Source: Hirudo medicinalis (taxonomy: Eukaryota > Annelida > Clitellata > Hirudinida > Hirudinidae). From it: 18,500 nucleotides of DNA. How positions within the stretch are numbered: the first letter of the stretch is position 1; every line of letters starts with the position of its first letter. Below the pieces are notes generated by a model, which saw nothing but the letters and a program-made list of their open reading frames with translations, searched no databases and was not told where the DNA came from. This document shows, piece after piece, positions 8,550 through 16,544 of this stretch. The translations under genes were made by a program, and so were the position numbers. The stretch is taken from NCBI GenBank assembly GCA_011800805.1, contig MPNW01000234.1, forward strand, positions 77,501 to 96,000. Direction: 5' to 3'.

Positions 8550-8555
8550 AATAAA
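8550..8555 (+). promoter_or_regulatory. AATAAA polyadenylation-signal match
   Basis: AATAAA followed by AATGT. Matches the canonical hexamer, but no supported coding region ends upstream, and in AT-rich DNA the hexamer is common by chance. Confidence 0.12.
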
Positions 8556-8753
8556 AATGTACTGAATTTTTCTTTTCAAATCTGTTTTCGACTAATTATT
8601 TATTCATAATCGAGTGATAATTCTGTTTTAATCCGAGCAGGTTAATTCGTTCTCTCTCGTTTCGTTTATTGTGAATTTGAACCTCACTTGTTTTCTGCAT
8701 CAAGCCCAGATTATATTATTTTACAACCCTTGCAGACCTGCACCCTCTATCTG

Positions 8754-8766
8754 ATTGGCTGACGTC
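8754..8766. promoter_or_regulatory. inverted CCAAT box next to CRE-like TGACGTC
   Basis: ATTGG (8754-8758) is one base from TGACGTC (8760-8766). These match NF-Y and CREB/ATF core motifs and are often near each other in animal promoters. No transcript evidence is available here. Confidence 0.18.
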
Positions 8767-9507
8767 TTCCAAGGTCTTCAAATAGAATGTTTTTTGTAGA
8801 TATTCTTAAAAATTTCCACCGATACATGTATCTATTTCGCTGCATTATTTTCATCAATTTTACGATAGCATCGATAGCAATTTGAATTTTTTGGTTATTC
8901 AAAAAAATTACTTTTATATTTTCACTTTTAATTGAAGCTCTTATCAAACTCTCCGATCATTAATAGTTGGATACTGATATTCTTTCGTGATGGTAGTGAT
9001 AACCATATCTCATCTTGTGCATATTGTCTGTGCCAATGTCTGTCTACCTGTCCTAGAGAAACTATTGCTAGGCATTTCTGCTTTGTCATTGCTTTGGATT
9101 AGGTTTGTGTTTTTGAGCAATTCCTTCACACGACACGTTTAGAAAGTTTCTTCGACTTGTGTTTGTTCATTTTTGTTTTGATACAAACAGACAAAAAACT
9201 GCAAATTTGCACCTCGATATGCAACTCGAAAATGTGATGACTTCCCCAATGTTTCTTTCTTCTTGTCTTTATTTCGGTCGGTCGATCGCTCCGAAGTCCG
9301 AGCCGTTCGAAATTTGAACCAAAAATCTTTTGTGAAATCCTTTTTTTTTTCTTTTGAGAATTTTCGTTTCACACAATCTCATCCAAAGGAACTCATTCAC
9401 TGTCACAAGATTTTTGTCACTTTCAAAAATGATTTTTTAAAAACATTTTCAGATATTTTTTGTCACTATCAGTCTTCCACTTTTTTTTTACATTTACGGT
9501 CGATCGG

Positions 9508-9564
9508 AGCTCGTTTGTACAATGCTCTTCAGGATGTGACCGCCCTTTTGAAGAAGAAGGACTT
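9508..9564 (+). CDS. weak candidate short exon
   Basis: The frame reads LYNALQDVTALLKKKDL, an ordinary amphipathic composition in a region otherwise poor in such frames. It ends at a strong donor, GTAAGT (9565-9570), and the next good acceptor is a pyrimidine-rich CCCATTTCAG ending at 9714, giving a 150-nt intron. Upstream, a T10 tract (9480-9489) lies before possible AGs near 9507. Against it: sequence beyond the 9714 acceptor immediately becomes TATACATATAT repeat, and I recognise no family. Confidence 0.15.
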
Positions 9565-9719
9565 GTAAGTGATTATTAAGTCTTAAGAATGGGTTGCCAT
9601 CTCCTGTTCGAGAAGTTTTGAGTTTTTGTAAGGGCGGCATTGAGAAATGACAGCTATTTTTGATAGAGAAAACTTTTGGGTGTAATTGCATCTCTTATTT
9701 CTGTCCCATTTCAGTGATA

Positions 9720-9778
9720 CGTATACATATATTTATACATGCACGTATACTTATATATATATATATATATATAATATA
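9720..9778. repeat. (TA)n dinucleotide array with TATACATA variants
   Basis: Degenerate GTATACATATATTTATACATG, then about 12 pure TA units. Confidence 0.9.
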
Positions 9779-11052
9779 TTTTGTTTCATTTTTAATGGTG
9801 TAGTTCTTTTAATCCTATCGGTCTTTTTGGTCTTCGTTTGCCATGAAAAGTCCTTTGCAAGGATGCTCCATCGACAACCGTCCACTCCCGATACAAGCAA
9901 TTAATCTACGACGGCTTTTTCTTCCTCGTTTTGTTCTGGTTTTTGCCGTTTGATTTTCCAAAATTCGTTGTACGTTTTTTTTCTGTATTATCTCACTTCA
10001 GCAGTGCATTGAATTTTACTTGTGTTTACTATTACGTGGCGTTCTCGCTCGACTTTCTATGCCTGGATTTTTCGTGGCTTTTTTGAACTGTATTTAGCGG
10101 AACTAGAATTCTGTTCTGTTTCTTATCAGAGCAGTGAAAACTGAGACGCAATTTTCTAGATTTTCTGCTAACCAACGATTATCGTCCACCCCATTGGTCT
10201 TTGCTGATAGCATACAAGTTTTAGCTCCTATCCTCTTACGCTCGACTAACAGTGAGAAAATCAAAACTAGAGTTTTTTTTTTATGCTTATACATATTTTG
10301 TTCTAAGTCATTTATAACAAGAAATCCTCATTTTTAATATGTATTTTGTCATTGTCAAAGGATTACCTCATGCTTTAAATTGTATTGAAACTTACAATAA
10401 GCCATCGTTTCCATCCAAACGAAAGGAGTCGTTTTCGATAGTTTGATTAAAAGTTCTTTTGCATCTACGTTTTCATTCTTTTCGTTCATATTTATATTTC
10501 GACTGTCTCTATTTCAAGAAATAATTTGGAAAAGACCATTCGCAAATTAGTTTTATCGTCCAAAGCCCCACGTTTCCCCTCGAGGGAAGCAGACGCCTAA
10601 TCTAAACAATTTAAAAGTGGATCGATATTATAGCGCCTCGTTCGAAATATTTAGCGGAGGCTATTTGCGTTACGTTTTTGAAATCGGCAACATTTTTCTG
10701 TTGATTGTTTACAGGTTTTTTTTTTATTAAATTTACTTTTTATGAATTTTATTTCTTTCAAATAAACCGTCCTATGATGCTTGCGCTTTTTAGACGATTT
10801 TTTCCGGAGTGGATTCTTTCAATTTTTATTTTTAAAATCTTTCAGAGAAACGTTTCACGAACATATGAACTCTACTAGAGACTTTCATTTTTTTTTTTTC
10901 TGGAAGAGGAAAAATAACTATTTCGCGGAGAGCTGTTGTTTCTGCTAACCAACTCTTCGTCATCTGTCCGACTGTTTAGTGAGTTGTACTTGTTAGAAGT
11001 TGCTACTCATTGTTGTTAAAGAATTTATCGAAGCAGGAACAACTTATGCCGT

Positions 11053-11142
11053 TGTTATTATTATTATTATCATCATCATTACTATTGTTATTATTATTAT
11101 CAATATTATTAATTACTATTACTGTTGTTATTATATTATCAT
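11053..11142 (+). repeat. (ATT)n/(ATC)n degenerate array
   Basis: TTATTATTATTATTATCATCATC with ACTATTGTT variants. An older, imperfect trinucleotide array. Confidence 0.8.
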
Positions 11143-11291
11143 GTTCGACGCTGTCAGCGAAATAGAATTATTTTAATGTGTATTTTTGAGAATTAATAGA
11201 CGATTTCAAATGAATAAAAGAAAGTTTTTGGAATTTCCGCCTCTATTCGTTTTTTCTTGTCATTTCACTTTGATGATCACAAAAACAATAA

Positions 11292-11756
11292 AAAACAAAA
11301 ACAAAAAAAAAACGAAAATGGCAGTCGATCAAGCTAAACGAACTATATTCAGAAATTTTAATAAAGCTCGATCTCGACGGAGCTGAAGTCAAAGAAGAAA
11401 AACTGATCGGAGACTTTTCGGTGCGAATATTTTTTTCCAGGCAAGGGTCGAAAATTCCCGGCGCCTCGGCCGGGCTCAATAAATCCTGGGAAGAAAAATT
11501 AATCAGACCATCGGAAGCAATCGGTGGGCAGGCTGATTGCCGACGCTCTGGCATGAAGATGAGAGCTGACTCCGAGAGCCAAAACGTCAAGGAGAGTGAC
11601 CGTCTGTCAACTCTGAGCGTGGATGATTGGATGGAGAACAAGTTTCAAAAACATCCATTATCTCTTTCCAGTGCCCGGATGGACGCGCAGCGATGTCACT
11701 TCCGAGTTATTGCTGGGAGTTCCAAACTCCTACTTTACGTCTGTCGCTCGTTTTGA
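11292..11756 (+). CDS. candidate terminal exon of an unidentified gene
   Basis: A stop-free + frame runs from just after TAA (11289-11291) to TGA (11754-11756), about 154 codons. From 11319 on, the composition is like ordinary protein and unlike the repeat frames: for example WQSIKLNELYSEILIKLDLD, then GAEVKEEKLIGDFSV, and later SESQNVKESDRLSTLSVDDW. It is rich in Lys, Glu, Asp and Ser, while the antisense frame is the typical Ser/Leu-rich shadow. There is no ATG near the start, so it would have to be an internal or terminal exon. Possible acceptors are AG at 11439-11440 after TTTTTTTCC and at 11670-11671 after TCTCTTTCC. After the second, another frame stays open to 11853. AATAAA lies 65 nt after the stop. 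I recognise no domain. Confidence 0.3.
   Translation, partial: KTKTKKKRKWQSIKLNELYSEILIKLDLDGAEVKEEKLIGDFSVRIFFSRQGSKIPGASAGLNKSWEEKLIRPSEAIGGQADCRRSGMKMRADSESQNVKESDRLSTLSVDDWMENKFQKHPLSLSSARMDAQRCHFRVIAGSSKLLLYVCRSF
11318..11386 (+). CDS. possible short ORF (22 codons) at the candidate exon
   Basis: ATG in a good eukaryotic start context (AAAATGGCA) opens a 22-residue frame, MAVDQAKRTIFRNFNKARS and three more residues, ending in TGA (11384-11386). It overlaps the larger candidate frame in another phase. It could be an upstream ORF or chance. Confidence 0.1.
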   Translation: MAVDQAKRTIFRNFNKARSRRS

Positions 11757-11820
11757 CGATGATTGTATTAGACATGACATGAGACGTTGTAGGCCAGCTT
11801 ATGAGCACTGGGATGGCTCT

Positions 11821-11826
11821 AATAAA
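11821..11826 (+). promoter_or_regulatory. AATAAA polyadenylation-signal candidate
   Basis: Canonical hexamer 65 nt after the TGA that ends the 11292-11756 frame and just before the AAT array. The distance suits a short 3' untranslated region. Its value depends on that frame being real. Confidence 0.25.
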
Positions 11827-11849
11827 GTCAACGATGGGAATAATATTTG

Positions 11850-12028
11850 CTGATAATAATAATAATAATAATGATAATAATAATAACATTATTAATAATA
11901 ATAATAGTAATAGTAATGGTTATAACAGTAATAATAGCAATAATAATGATTACAACAACAACAACAATAACAGTAATAATAATAGCGATAATAATAATGA
12001 TTATAATAATAATAATAATAATAATGAA
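11850..12028 (+). repeat. (AAT)n/(AAC)n trinucleotide array
   Basis: Long AAT array with AAC, AGT and ATG variants. ATAATAATGATTA.AA-type blocks recur near 11942 and 11992. Gives poly-Asn, poly-Ile and (minus) poly-Tyr frames. Confidence 0.95.
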
Positions 12029-12280
12029 TTAAAATTGATTGTTGTAAATCAGCAGCGACAAGAGTAACGTTCAAATTAATGTAACATCACATTAAAATCA
12101 GTAACATTACAAATAGCATTACCTCCGCAAACTTCAATATAATGTCAGAAGACACGGAAACGAATGTGATGATAAAGTTTAATAATTTCTATGGAAGGTG
12201 GTTTTCAAGCTTTTAAGACAAATACTTGCAGTACACTGTCTTAAAATCTGTTGTTATTGATTGTACTAACGATTCACTTA

Positions 12281-12378
12281 AATAATTAATAATAATAATA
12301 AATAAATAATAATAGTAATATTAATTAATTATAAACAATAATATCAACAATAAATATTAATAATAATATTATTATTAC
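12281..12378 (+). repeat. (AAT)n/(AATA)n degenerate array
   Basis: AATAATAATAATAAATAAATAATAATAG followed by ATTAATTAT and ATTATTATTA. Contains short inverted AAT/ATT stretches. Confidence 0.85.
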
Positions 12379-12970
12379 AACTAATGTAAAGATTTCAAAA
12401 TCTCTGCTCGCTATAACAATAATCACTCTCAGCAAATTCAGGAAGGAATCTTCAAATGAAATCAACCGTCCAGCAGTTGCATCAAACGGCGGGGGATGGT
12501 CCGACCTGTCACATCCACGGGTGGAACGACCTTTCCTGGGAAATCCCACTCCGACAGCGAAACATCCCTCTTCTGCCTCTTCTTCCTCCTCCTCTTGCTC
12601 TTCTCCCTGGAAGTCCAACTATAGGAAGGCGTCCATTTATATTCCAGACTTTTTTGATTTACAGTATTGATTGTATTCCTCGGTTTTAATAAACTCTTCC
12701 TGGTGACACTTGACGATTTGAAAAATTGAATATGCAAATGACACGCGAAATTGAGTTGGACAGTATTTAGCAGACGACTTGTTGTTTTCAATGGGAGGGC
12801 GAAGGGCTGTGCCGGGGTTCGTTTCATGAGACCCCGTTGGGCTAAAAGAACGGTTTTAGGTGATCAGAAAAGTAAGACAATCTGAATCCATAATTAATGT
12901 CCAAATGTTGTTCAATGTTCAAATGCATGAATTTACTGCAAAACTTCCACACCTCCAACGGGCTTCCCTG
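12379..12970. other. non-repetitive segment, no gene identified
   Basis: About 590 bp of moderate GC with a TCTTCCTCCTCCTCTTGCTCTTCTCC pyrimidine tract (about 12580-12605). Frames on both strands overlap the tract and become Leu/Pro-rich or Glu/Arg-rich accordingly. An AATAAA match lies at 12688-12693. No domain was recognised. Confidence 0.5.
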
Positions 12971-12976
12971 AAAACC

Positions 12977-13024
12977 ATCATCATCATCGTCGTTGTCGTT
13001 GTCGTTGTCGTCGTCATCATCGTC
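12977..13024 (+). repeat. (CAT)n-(CGTTGT)n-(CGTCAT)n compound array
   Basis: CATCATCATC, then hexameric GTCGTT units, then GTCGTCATCATCGTC. Poly-Val on +, poly-Thr on -. Confidence 0.9.
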
Positions 13025-13200
13025 TTAAAGTCAGTCAAGTATCCTCGCAGTCCGCCGACTGGAGAGGGGCACGACGAAGATAGGGAATGAAACTCAACAC
13101 GACTAAAGAGGAATTTGATTTGTCCACGTGACAATCATATCTGATATTAGTTGTCAACTTCTTGACGGACGACCCTGTACGAGAAGAAAAATTGACGCGA

Positions 13201-13261
13201 GGGGATGGTAATGTGGGCCAGTAGGGGTGGCTGGGTTATTAGGGTGGCATGGATGAGTGGG
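13201..13261 (+). other. G-quadruplex-forming motif
   Basis: G-runs at 13201-13204, 13215-13217, 13224-13227, 13233-13235, 13242-13244 and 13259-13261. The middle four are separated by loops of 6, 5 and 6 bases, so 13215-13244 meets the usual rule of four runs of at least three G with loops of one to seven. The surroundings are AT-rich. Confidence 0.6.
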
Positions 13262-13282
13262 TCGATTGATTACTGATTAGAA

Positions 13283-13373
13283 AATAATAATAATAATAAT
13301 AATAATAACAATAATAATAATAATAATAATATTAATAACAATAATAATAATAATAACAATAATAATAATAATA
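13283..13373 (+). repeat. (AAT)n/(AAC)n trinucleotide array
   Basis: AAT triplets with periodic AAC interruptions near 13309, 13338 and 13357. Poly-Leu on the minus strand; not a gene. Confidence 0.95.
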
Positions 13374-13763
13374 CATTACGATGTAAGATTAATTTAATAA
13401 GTAAAACATTTATAATTATACAATAATAGCGCATAAATAATTTTATAGACATTTACAATCCACAACAAAACACCAGGAACAACATCCCTTCATCCATAGA
13501 CAACAAGTACAAGCATGCAAAGAGTTTTCAGACTTGGCTTTATTTCGTCAGTAATGGTAAACTCATGAGTTCGTAACATGGAAGGAGGGATGGAATTGGG
13601 GAGATGGTGTGGAATCAAAAGGGGGAGGTGGTGGGGGCTAATGACAGTCCGCGGGGTTGATCTTCATACGTGAATGAGGCCGGCGAACGATTTATGCTCC
13701 AATGTATCGGGCGCTGTATAAAGCAAACGCCCGTCACTTTCGGTCATCCATCTGTGGGGACCG
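13374..13763. other. mixed segment with G-rich runs, no gene identified
   Basis: AT-rich at first, then G-runs at 13587-13589, 13598-13601, 13621-13625 and 13633-13637, a looser quadruplex-type arrangement with one 19-nt loop. Open frames here merge into the downstream CATC repeats and show no recognisable domain. Confidence 0.5.
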
Positions 13764-14100
13764 ATCCAAGCACCCACCCATCCATTCTTTCATCCATCCT
13801 TTCGTCCACCCATCCGTTCTTCACCAGATTCATTCAGTTCAATCGTTCGCCGTTCTAGTCGTCAGCCTACTCATCCATTCATTCACCCATCCATCAGGTC
13901 AGGTCCTATCCACCCATCTATCCAACCCTCAAATCATCCACCCATCCATCCATCGTTCCAACCCTCAAATCATCCACCCATCCATCTATCCAACCCTCAA
14001 ATCATCCACTCATCCATCCACCCCACCCAATCCACCCATCCATTCAACCCCCAAATCATCCACCCATCCGTCTATCCATCCCTCAAATCATCCACCCCTC
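13764..14100 (+). repeat. CATC array with a 32-36 bp minisatellite
   Basis: After degenerate CATC/CACC units, the phrase CCAACCCTCAAATCATCCAC starts at 13922, 13958 and 13990 (periods 36 and 32), with two more variant copies of its CAAATCATCCAC core near 14052 and 14083. The variant word CTCAAAT marks the unit, showing tandem block duplication of a CATC segment with one distinctive insert. A 192-residue Pro/Ser/His/Ile-rich frame across it is a repeat artefact. Confidence 0.9.
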
Positions 14101-14610
14101 CATTACGCCAACCAAGCTCCGACTGCCCCTGACTGCTCTCCAAATGCCAATCCTTTTGCTTGGTTGAAAGATCTTAGGCCAGTTCCTCATTGTAATGTAT
14201 CACCAAGTCTGCTCTGTCAGGCGTTCATCTTTTGGGGTTTGATTTTTCTCATTTATTTATTTATTCGGATAAATGTTTAGTAAAACATTGAGTAATCAAT
14301 TAATAGGATGTTTATTTGATTAAATTTATTTTTTTTTGTAAATAAAATAAATATATTGATGGAAATATTTTCGACGACAGCGGAATTTTTCTTCAGAAAG
14401 AAAACAACACTAAATAAATTAATTTGAGATTAAATCCAACGAATTAACCTATATAATAAGTAAATAGTAATAAATAATCAAAAATATAAAAATATCTTTA
14501 ATTTCGTTAATAATAAAATATTACGTTTATTAATTATTAATTGAATTTAAACTTTAATGTCCTTATTATCGCTGCATTTTCATTTCTTCATTCGGCCATT
14601 TTTAAGTACA
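14101..14610. other. AT-rich spacer, no gene identified
   Basis: The first 150 bases are of ordinary composition. The rest is AT-rich with TTTATTTATTTATT (near 14250) and many TAAATAAA words. Nothing else is visible. Confidence 0.6.
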
Positions 14611-14617
14611 TACTTTC

Positions 14618-15055
14618 GTTCATCCATCCATCTATCCATCTGTCCACCCGTCCATCCATCCATCCATACATCAATCTATCCATCCATTTGTACATCCGTC
14701 CATCCGTCTATCAATCTATCTCTCATCTGTCAATCCATCTATAAATTTTTCCATCCATCAATCCATCCATCTGTCCATCCGTCCATCCATCCATCAATCT
14801 ATCCATCCATCCGTCCGTCCATCCATCTATCAATCTATCTCTCCATCTGTCCATCCATCAATCCATACATCAATCTATCCATCCATCCGTCCGTCCATCT
14901 ATCCATCAATCCATAAATCCATCCACCCATCCATCCATCCATCAATCCATCAATCAATCCATCCATCAGTCCATCCATCAATCAATCCATCTATCAATCC
15001 ATCTATCAATCCATCAATCAATACATCCATCCATCAATCCATCCATCATTCGATC
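14618..15055 (+). repeat. long (CATC)n/(CAAT)n tetranucleotide array
   Basis: The largest CATC array, about 440 bp, with CGTC, TATC, AATC and CTGTC variants. A variant-rich block around ATCAATCTATCTCTC(C)ATCTGTC recurs near 14709 and 14829, about 120 bp apart, so the array also grew by larger duplications. It reads as Ser-Ile-His-Pro on +. Confidence 0.95.
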
Positions 15056-15268
15056 CCTCTAACAACGGCATTCCATCCTTACAAATTGCCATTGAATCAA
15101 CGAACTTATGTTTATTTTATGTTCGTGTTATTTTTAGACGACACGGAAATCCCCTGCTTCTGGATTTTGTGAAAGGGCTTCACATTGGAAATACATTGGC
15201 ACAATACAATATAATGTATGCATGACGTAATTATGTGTAATAATATGCTATAAATACATTTACATATG
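15056..15268. other. short unique segment
   Basis: Contains a TTATTTTTAG acceptor-like site (about 15130-15139) followed by a short frame, [11 protein letters not shown], that stops at once. No further support for an exon. Confidence 0.4.
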
Positions 15269-15269
15269 G

Positions 15270-15350
15270 TAATAATAATAATAATAACAATAATAACAAT
15301 AATAACAATAATAATAATAATAACAATAATAATAATAATAATAACAATAA
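15270..15350 (+). repeat. (AAT)n/(AAC)n trinucleotide array
   Basis: AATAATAATAACAATAATAAC units with AAC interruptions at regular 9-18 bp spacing. Confidence 0.95.
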
Positions 15351-15403
15351 AATATATTTAATAATTGAATGAAACTATACTTAAAATGTACAGCAATAAT
15401 TGT

Positions 15404-15415
15404 TATAATAATAAT

Positions 15416-15456
<41 letters not shown>

Positions 15457-15590
15457 TATTTTAATATATATACATAATAATAATAATTGCTATCATTATA
15501 TTAATATATTATTATATTATTATTAATAAAATTATAATAATAATAATAATAACAACTACTACTACTATTACTACTACAACTACTACATTA
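15404..15590. repeat. (AAT)n-(TA)n-(AAT)n-(ACT)n compound array
   Basis: AAT units, about 15 TA units (15420-15450), ATATTATTTTAATATA inversions, AAT again, then ACTACTACTACT/ACTACAACTACT. Short inverted AT segments could form hairpins. Confidence 0.9.
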
Positions 15591-15593
15591 TCT

Positions 15594-15668
15594 CCATGGC
15601 GACAACTAAAGAACCATCACCATGGCGACAATTAAGGAGCCATTTCCATGGCAGCAACTGTCAACTCC
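15594..15668 (+). repeat. 26-bp tandem repeat, three units
   Basis: CCATGG recurs at 15594, 15620 and 15646, exactly 26 bp apart. Units 1 and 2 share CCATGGCGACAA.TAA.GA.CCAT. Unit 3 diverges after CCATGGCAGCAACT. Each unit carries a CCATGG palindrome. Confidence 0.85.
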
Positions 15669-15703
15669 ACAACAACGGCAACAACTACTGCAACACTATC
15701 TCC

Positions 15704-15811
15704 ATAACGACGACGACGACGACGACGACACCAACAACATCGATCGACGACGACGACACCAATAACATCGATCGTCGACGACGACGACGACACCAATAAC
15801 ATCGATTGGCG
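15704..15811 (+). repeat. (GAC)n array with CACCAAYAACATCGAT units
   Basis: GAC triplet runs are broken by CACCAA(C/T)AACATCGAT at 15729, 15757 and 15791, spacings of 28 and 34 bp. Between them GAC copy number varies, and CGATCG and TCGA palindromes occur at each junction. Confidence 0.85.
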
Positions 15812-15812
15812 N
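15812..15812. other. single ambiguous base (N) at a repeat junction
   Basis: Falls exactly between ...ATCGATTGGCG and the start of a perfect CTA array. As with the N at 5969, this probably marks an assembly join. Confidence 0.7.

Positions 15813-15902
<90 letters not shown>
15813..15902 (+). repeat. (CTA)30 perfect trinucleotide array
   Basis: Thirty uninterrupted CTA units, the purest trinucleotide run in the window. Purity suggests recent expansion or a consensus fill. Poly-Thr on +; poly-Ser or poly-Val on -. Confidence 0.97.
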
Positions 15903-15903
15903 A

Positions 15904-15945
<42 letters not shown>

Positions 15946-16032
15946 TAGTAATAATAACAATAATAATAACAACAATGACAACAACATCATCGACGACGAC
16001 GACGACAACAGCATAAACACAGCGACACAACA
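15903..16032 (+). repeat. (AAT)n/(AAC)n then GAC-rich tail
   Basis: AAT units with AAC and AGT variants, then ACAACATCATCGACGACGACGACGACAACAG. Resembles the GAC-rich array left of the CTA run. Confidence 0.9.
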
Positions 16033-16234
16033 ATAAACCTAATAAGGACCACTAAAATAAGCCGAATGGGAGAGATGATGAGTTGAAGTGAGAGGAGGAA
16101 AGAATCGATATTCCTATCTCCTCCGATCGCTTATTTGTCTTGGGACGAACTGTTATCTCCCGCGCAAGAGTCCAAAGAACGGTGCCCGTCTCATAATTTT
16201 CCAGATAAGGACTCGTCTGCTCCACTGAGAGACA
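16033..16234. other. unique segment, no gene identified
   Basis: Ordinary composition. A minus frame across 16153-16545 continues through the repeat-bearing region beyond it and shows no domain. Confidence 0.4.
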
Positions 16235-16353
16235 AGTAAAAGTAACGAGCAGGATCTTGTAACGATCTCGGAGTAAAAGTAACTTAAGAGAGTCGCCAAG
16301 AGAGGAGTGTGGGCGAGAAAGTGTGGTGCAAAGATGCCACGAGTAAAAGTAAC
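16235..16353 (+). repeat. three dispersed copies of a 12-mer (AGTAAAAGTAAC)
   Basis: Exact copies at 16235-16246, 16272-16283 and 16342-16353, spacings of 37 and 70 bp. The last two are preceded by G as GAGTAAAAGTAAC. Sequence between copies is unrelated, so this is not a simple tandem array. It could be a repeated protein-binding site or the remnant of a decayed minisatellite. Confidence 0.7.
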
Positions 16354-16380
16354 TATTTGGTCGACGACGAGGTGAATGTG

Positions 16381-16482
16381 GATGTCATGCAATGCAATGT
16401 CATGTAATGCGATTGTAATAATGTCATGCAATGTAATGTAATGCGGATGTAATGATGTCGTGCAATGTAATGTAATGCGTAC
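16381..16482 (+). repeat. degenerate ATGYAATG minisatellite
   Basis: Units beginning TGTCRTGCAATG(C/T)AATG recur about 35-40 bp apart (near 16382, 16421 and 16457). Each includes ATGCGATTGTAATAA- or ATGCGGATGTAATGA-like tails. Confidence 0.8.
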
Positions 16483-16544
16483 TATATTGCGCTTTAAACA
16501 TAAGATGGCCGAAAGTAGCATAGGTGAGTCAATTTTGGAGCTCA

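Larger units (their letters stand above)
8100..11040 (+). other. microsatellite-poor, T-rich segment (intron-like)
   Basis: Nearly 3 kb with hardly any simple repeat other than a TA run near 9750. The + strand has many runs of eight or more T (for example near 9341, 9483, 10272, 10719 and 10890) and few A runs. This T excess with scattered polypyrimidine-AG sites suggests the interior of an intron of a + strand gene, or a minus-strand retrosequence background. Short open frames on both strands have no recognisable domains. I see no confident gene in it. Confidence 0.35.

Noticed and set aside
8189..8551. 120-residue Cys/Val/Leu-rich + frame as a membrane protein
   Set aside because: The composition comes from TTG/GTT triplets; there is no homology, and its stop overlaps a chance AATAAA.
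11421..11756. NVKESDRL segment resembling the KESDR motif of EPSP synthase
   Set aside because: Only about six residues match; the surrounding sequence does not fit the enzyme fold. Treated as coincidence.
13702..14280. 192-residue + frame, the longest in the window
   Set aside because: Most of it is Ser/His/Pro/Ile from CATC units. The non-repeat ends show no domain or start context.
15632..16033. Ser/Val-rich minus frames across the CTA array
   Set aside because: Repeat-derived, and interrupted by the N at 15812.
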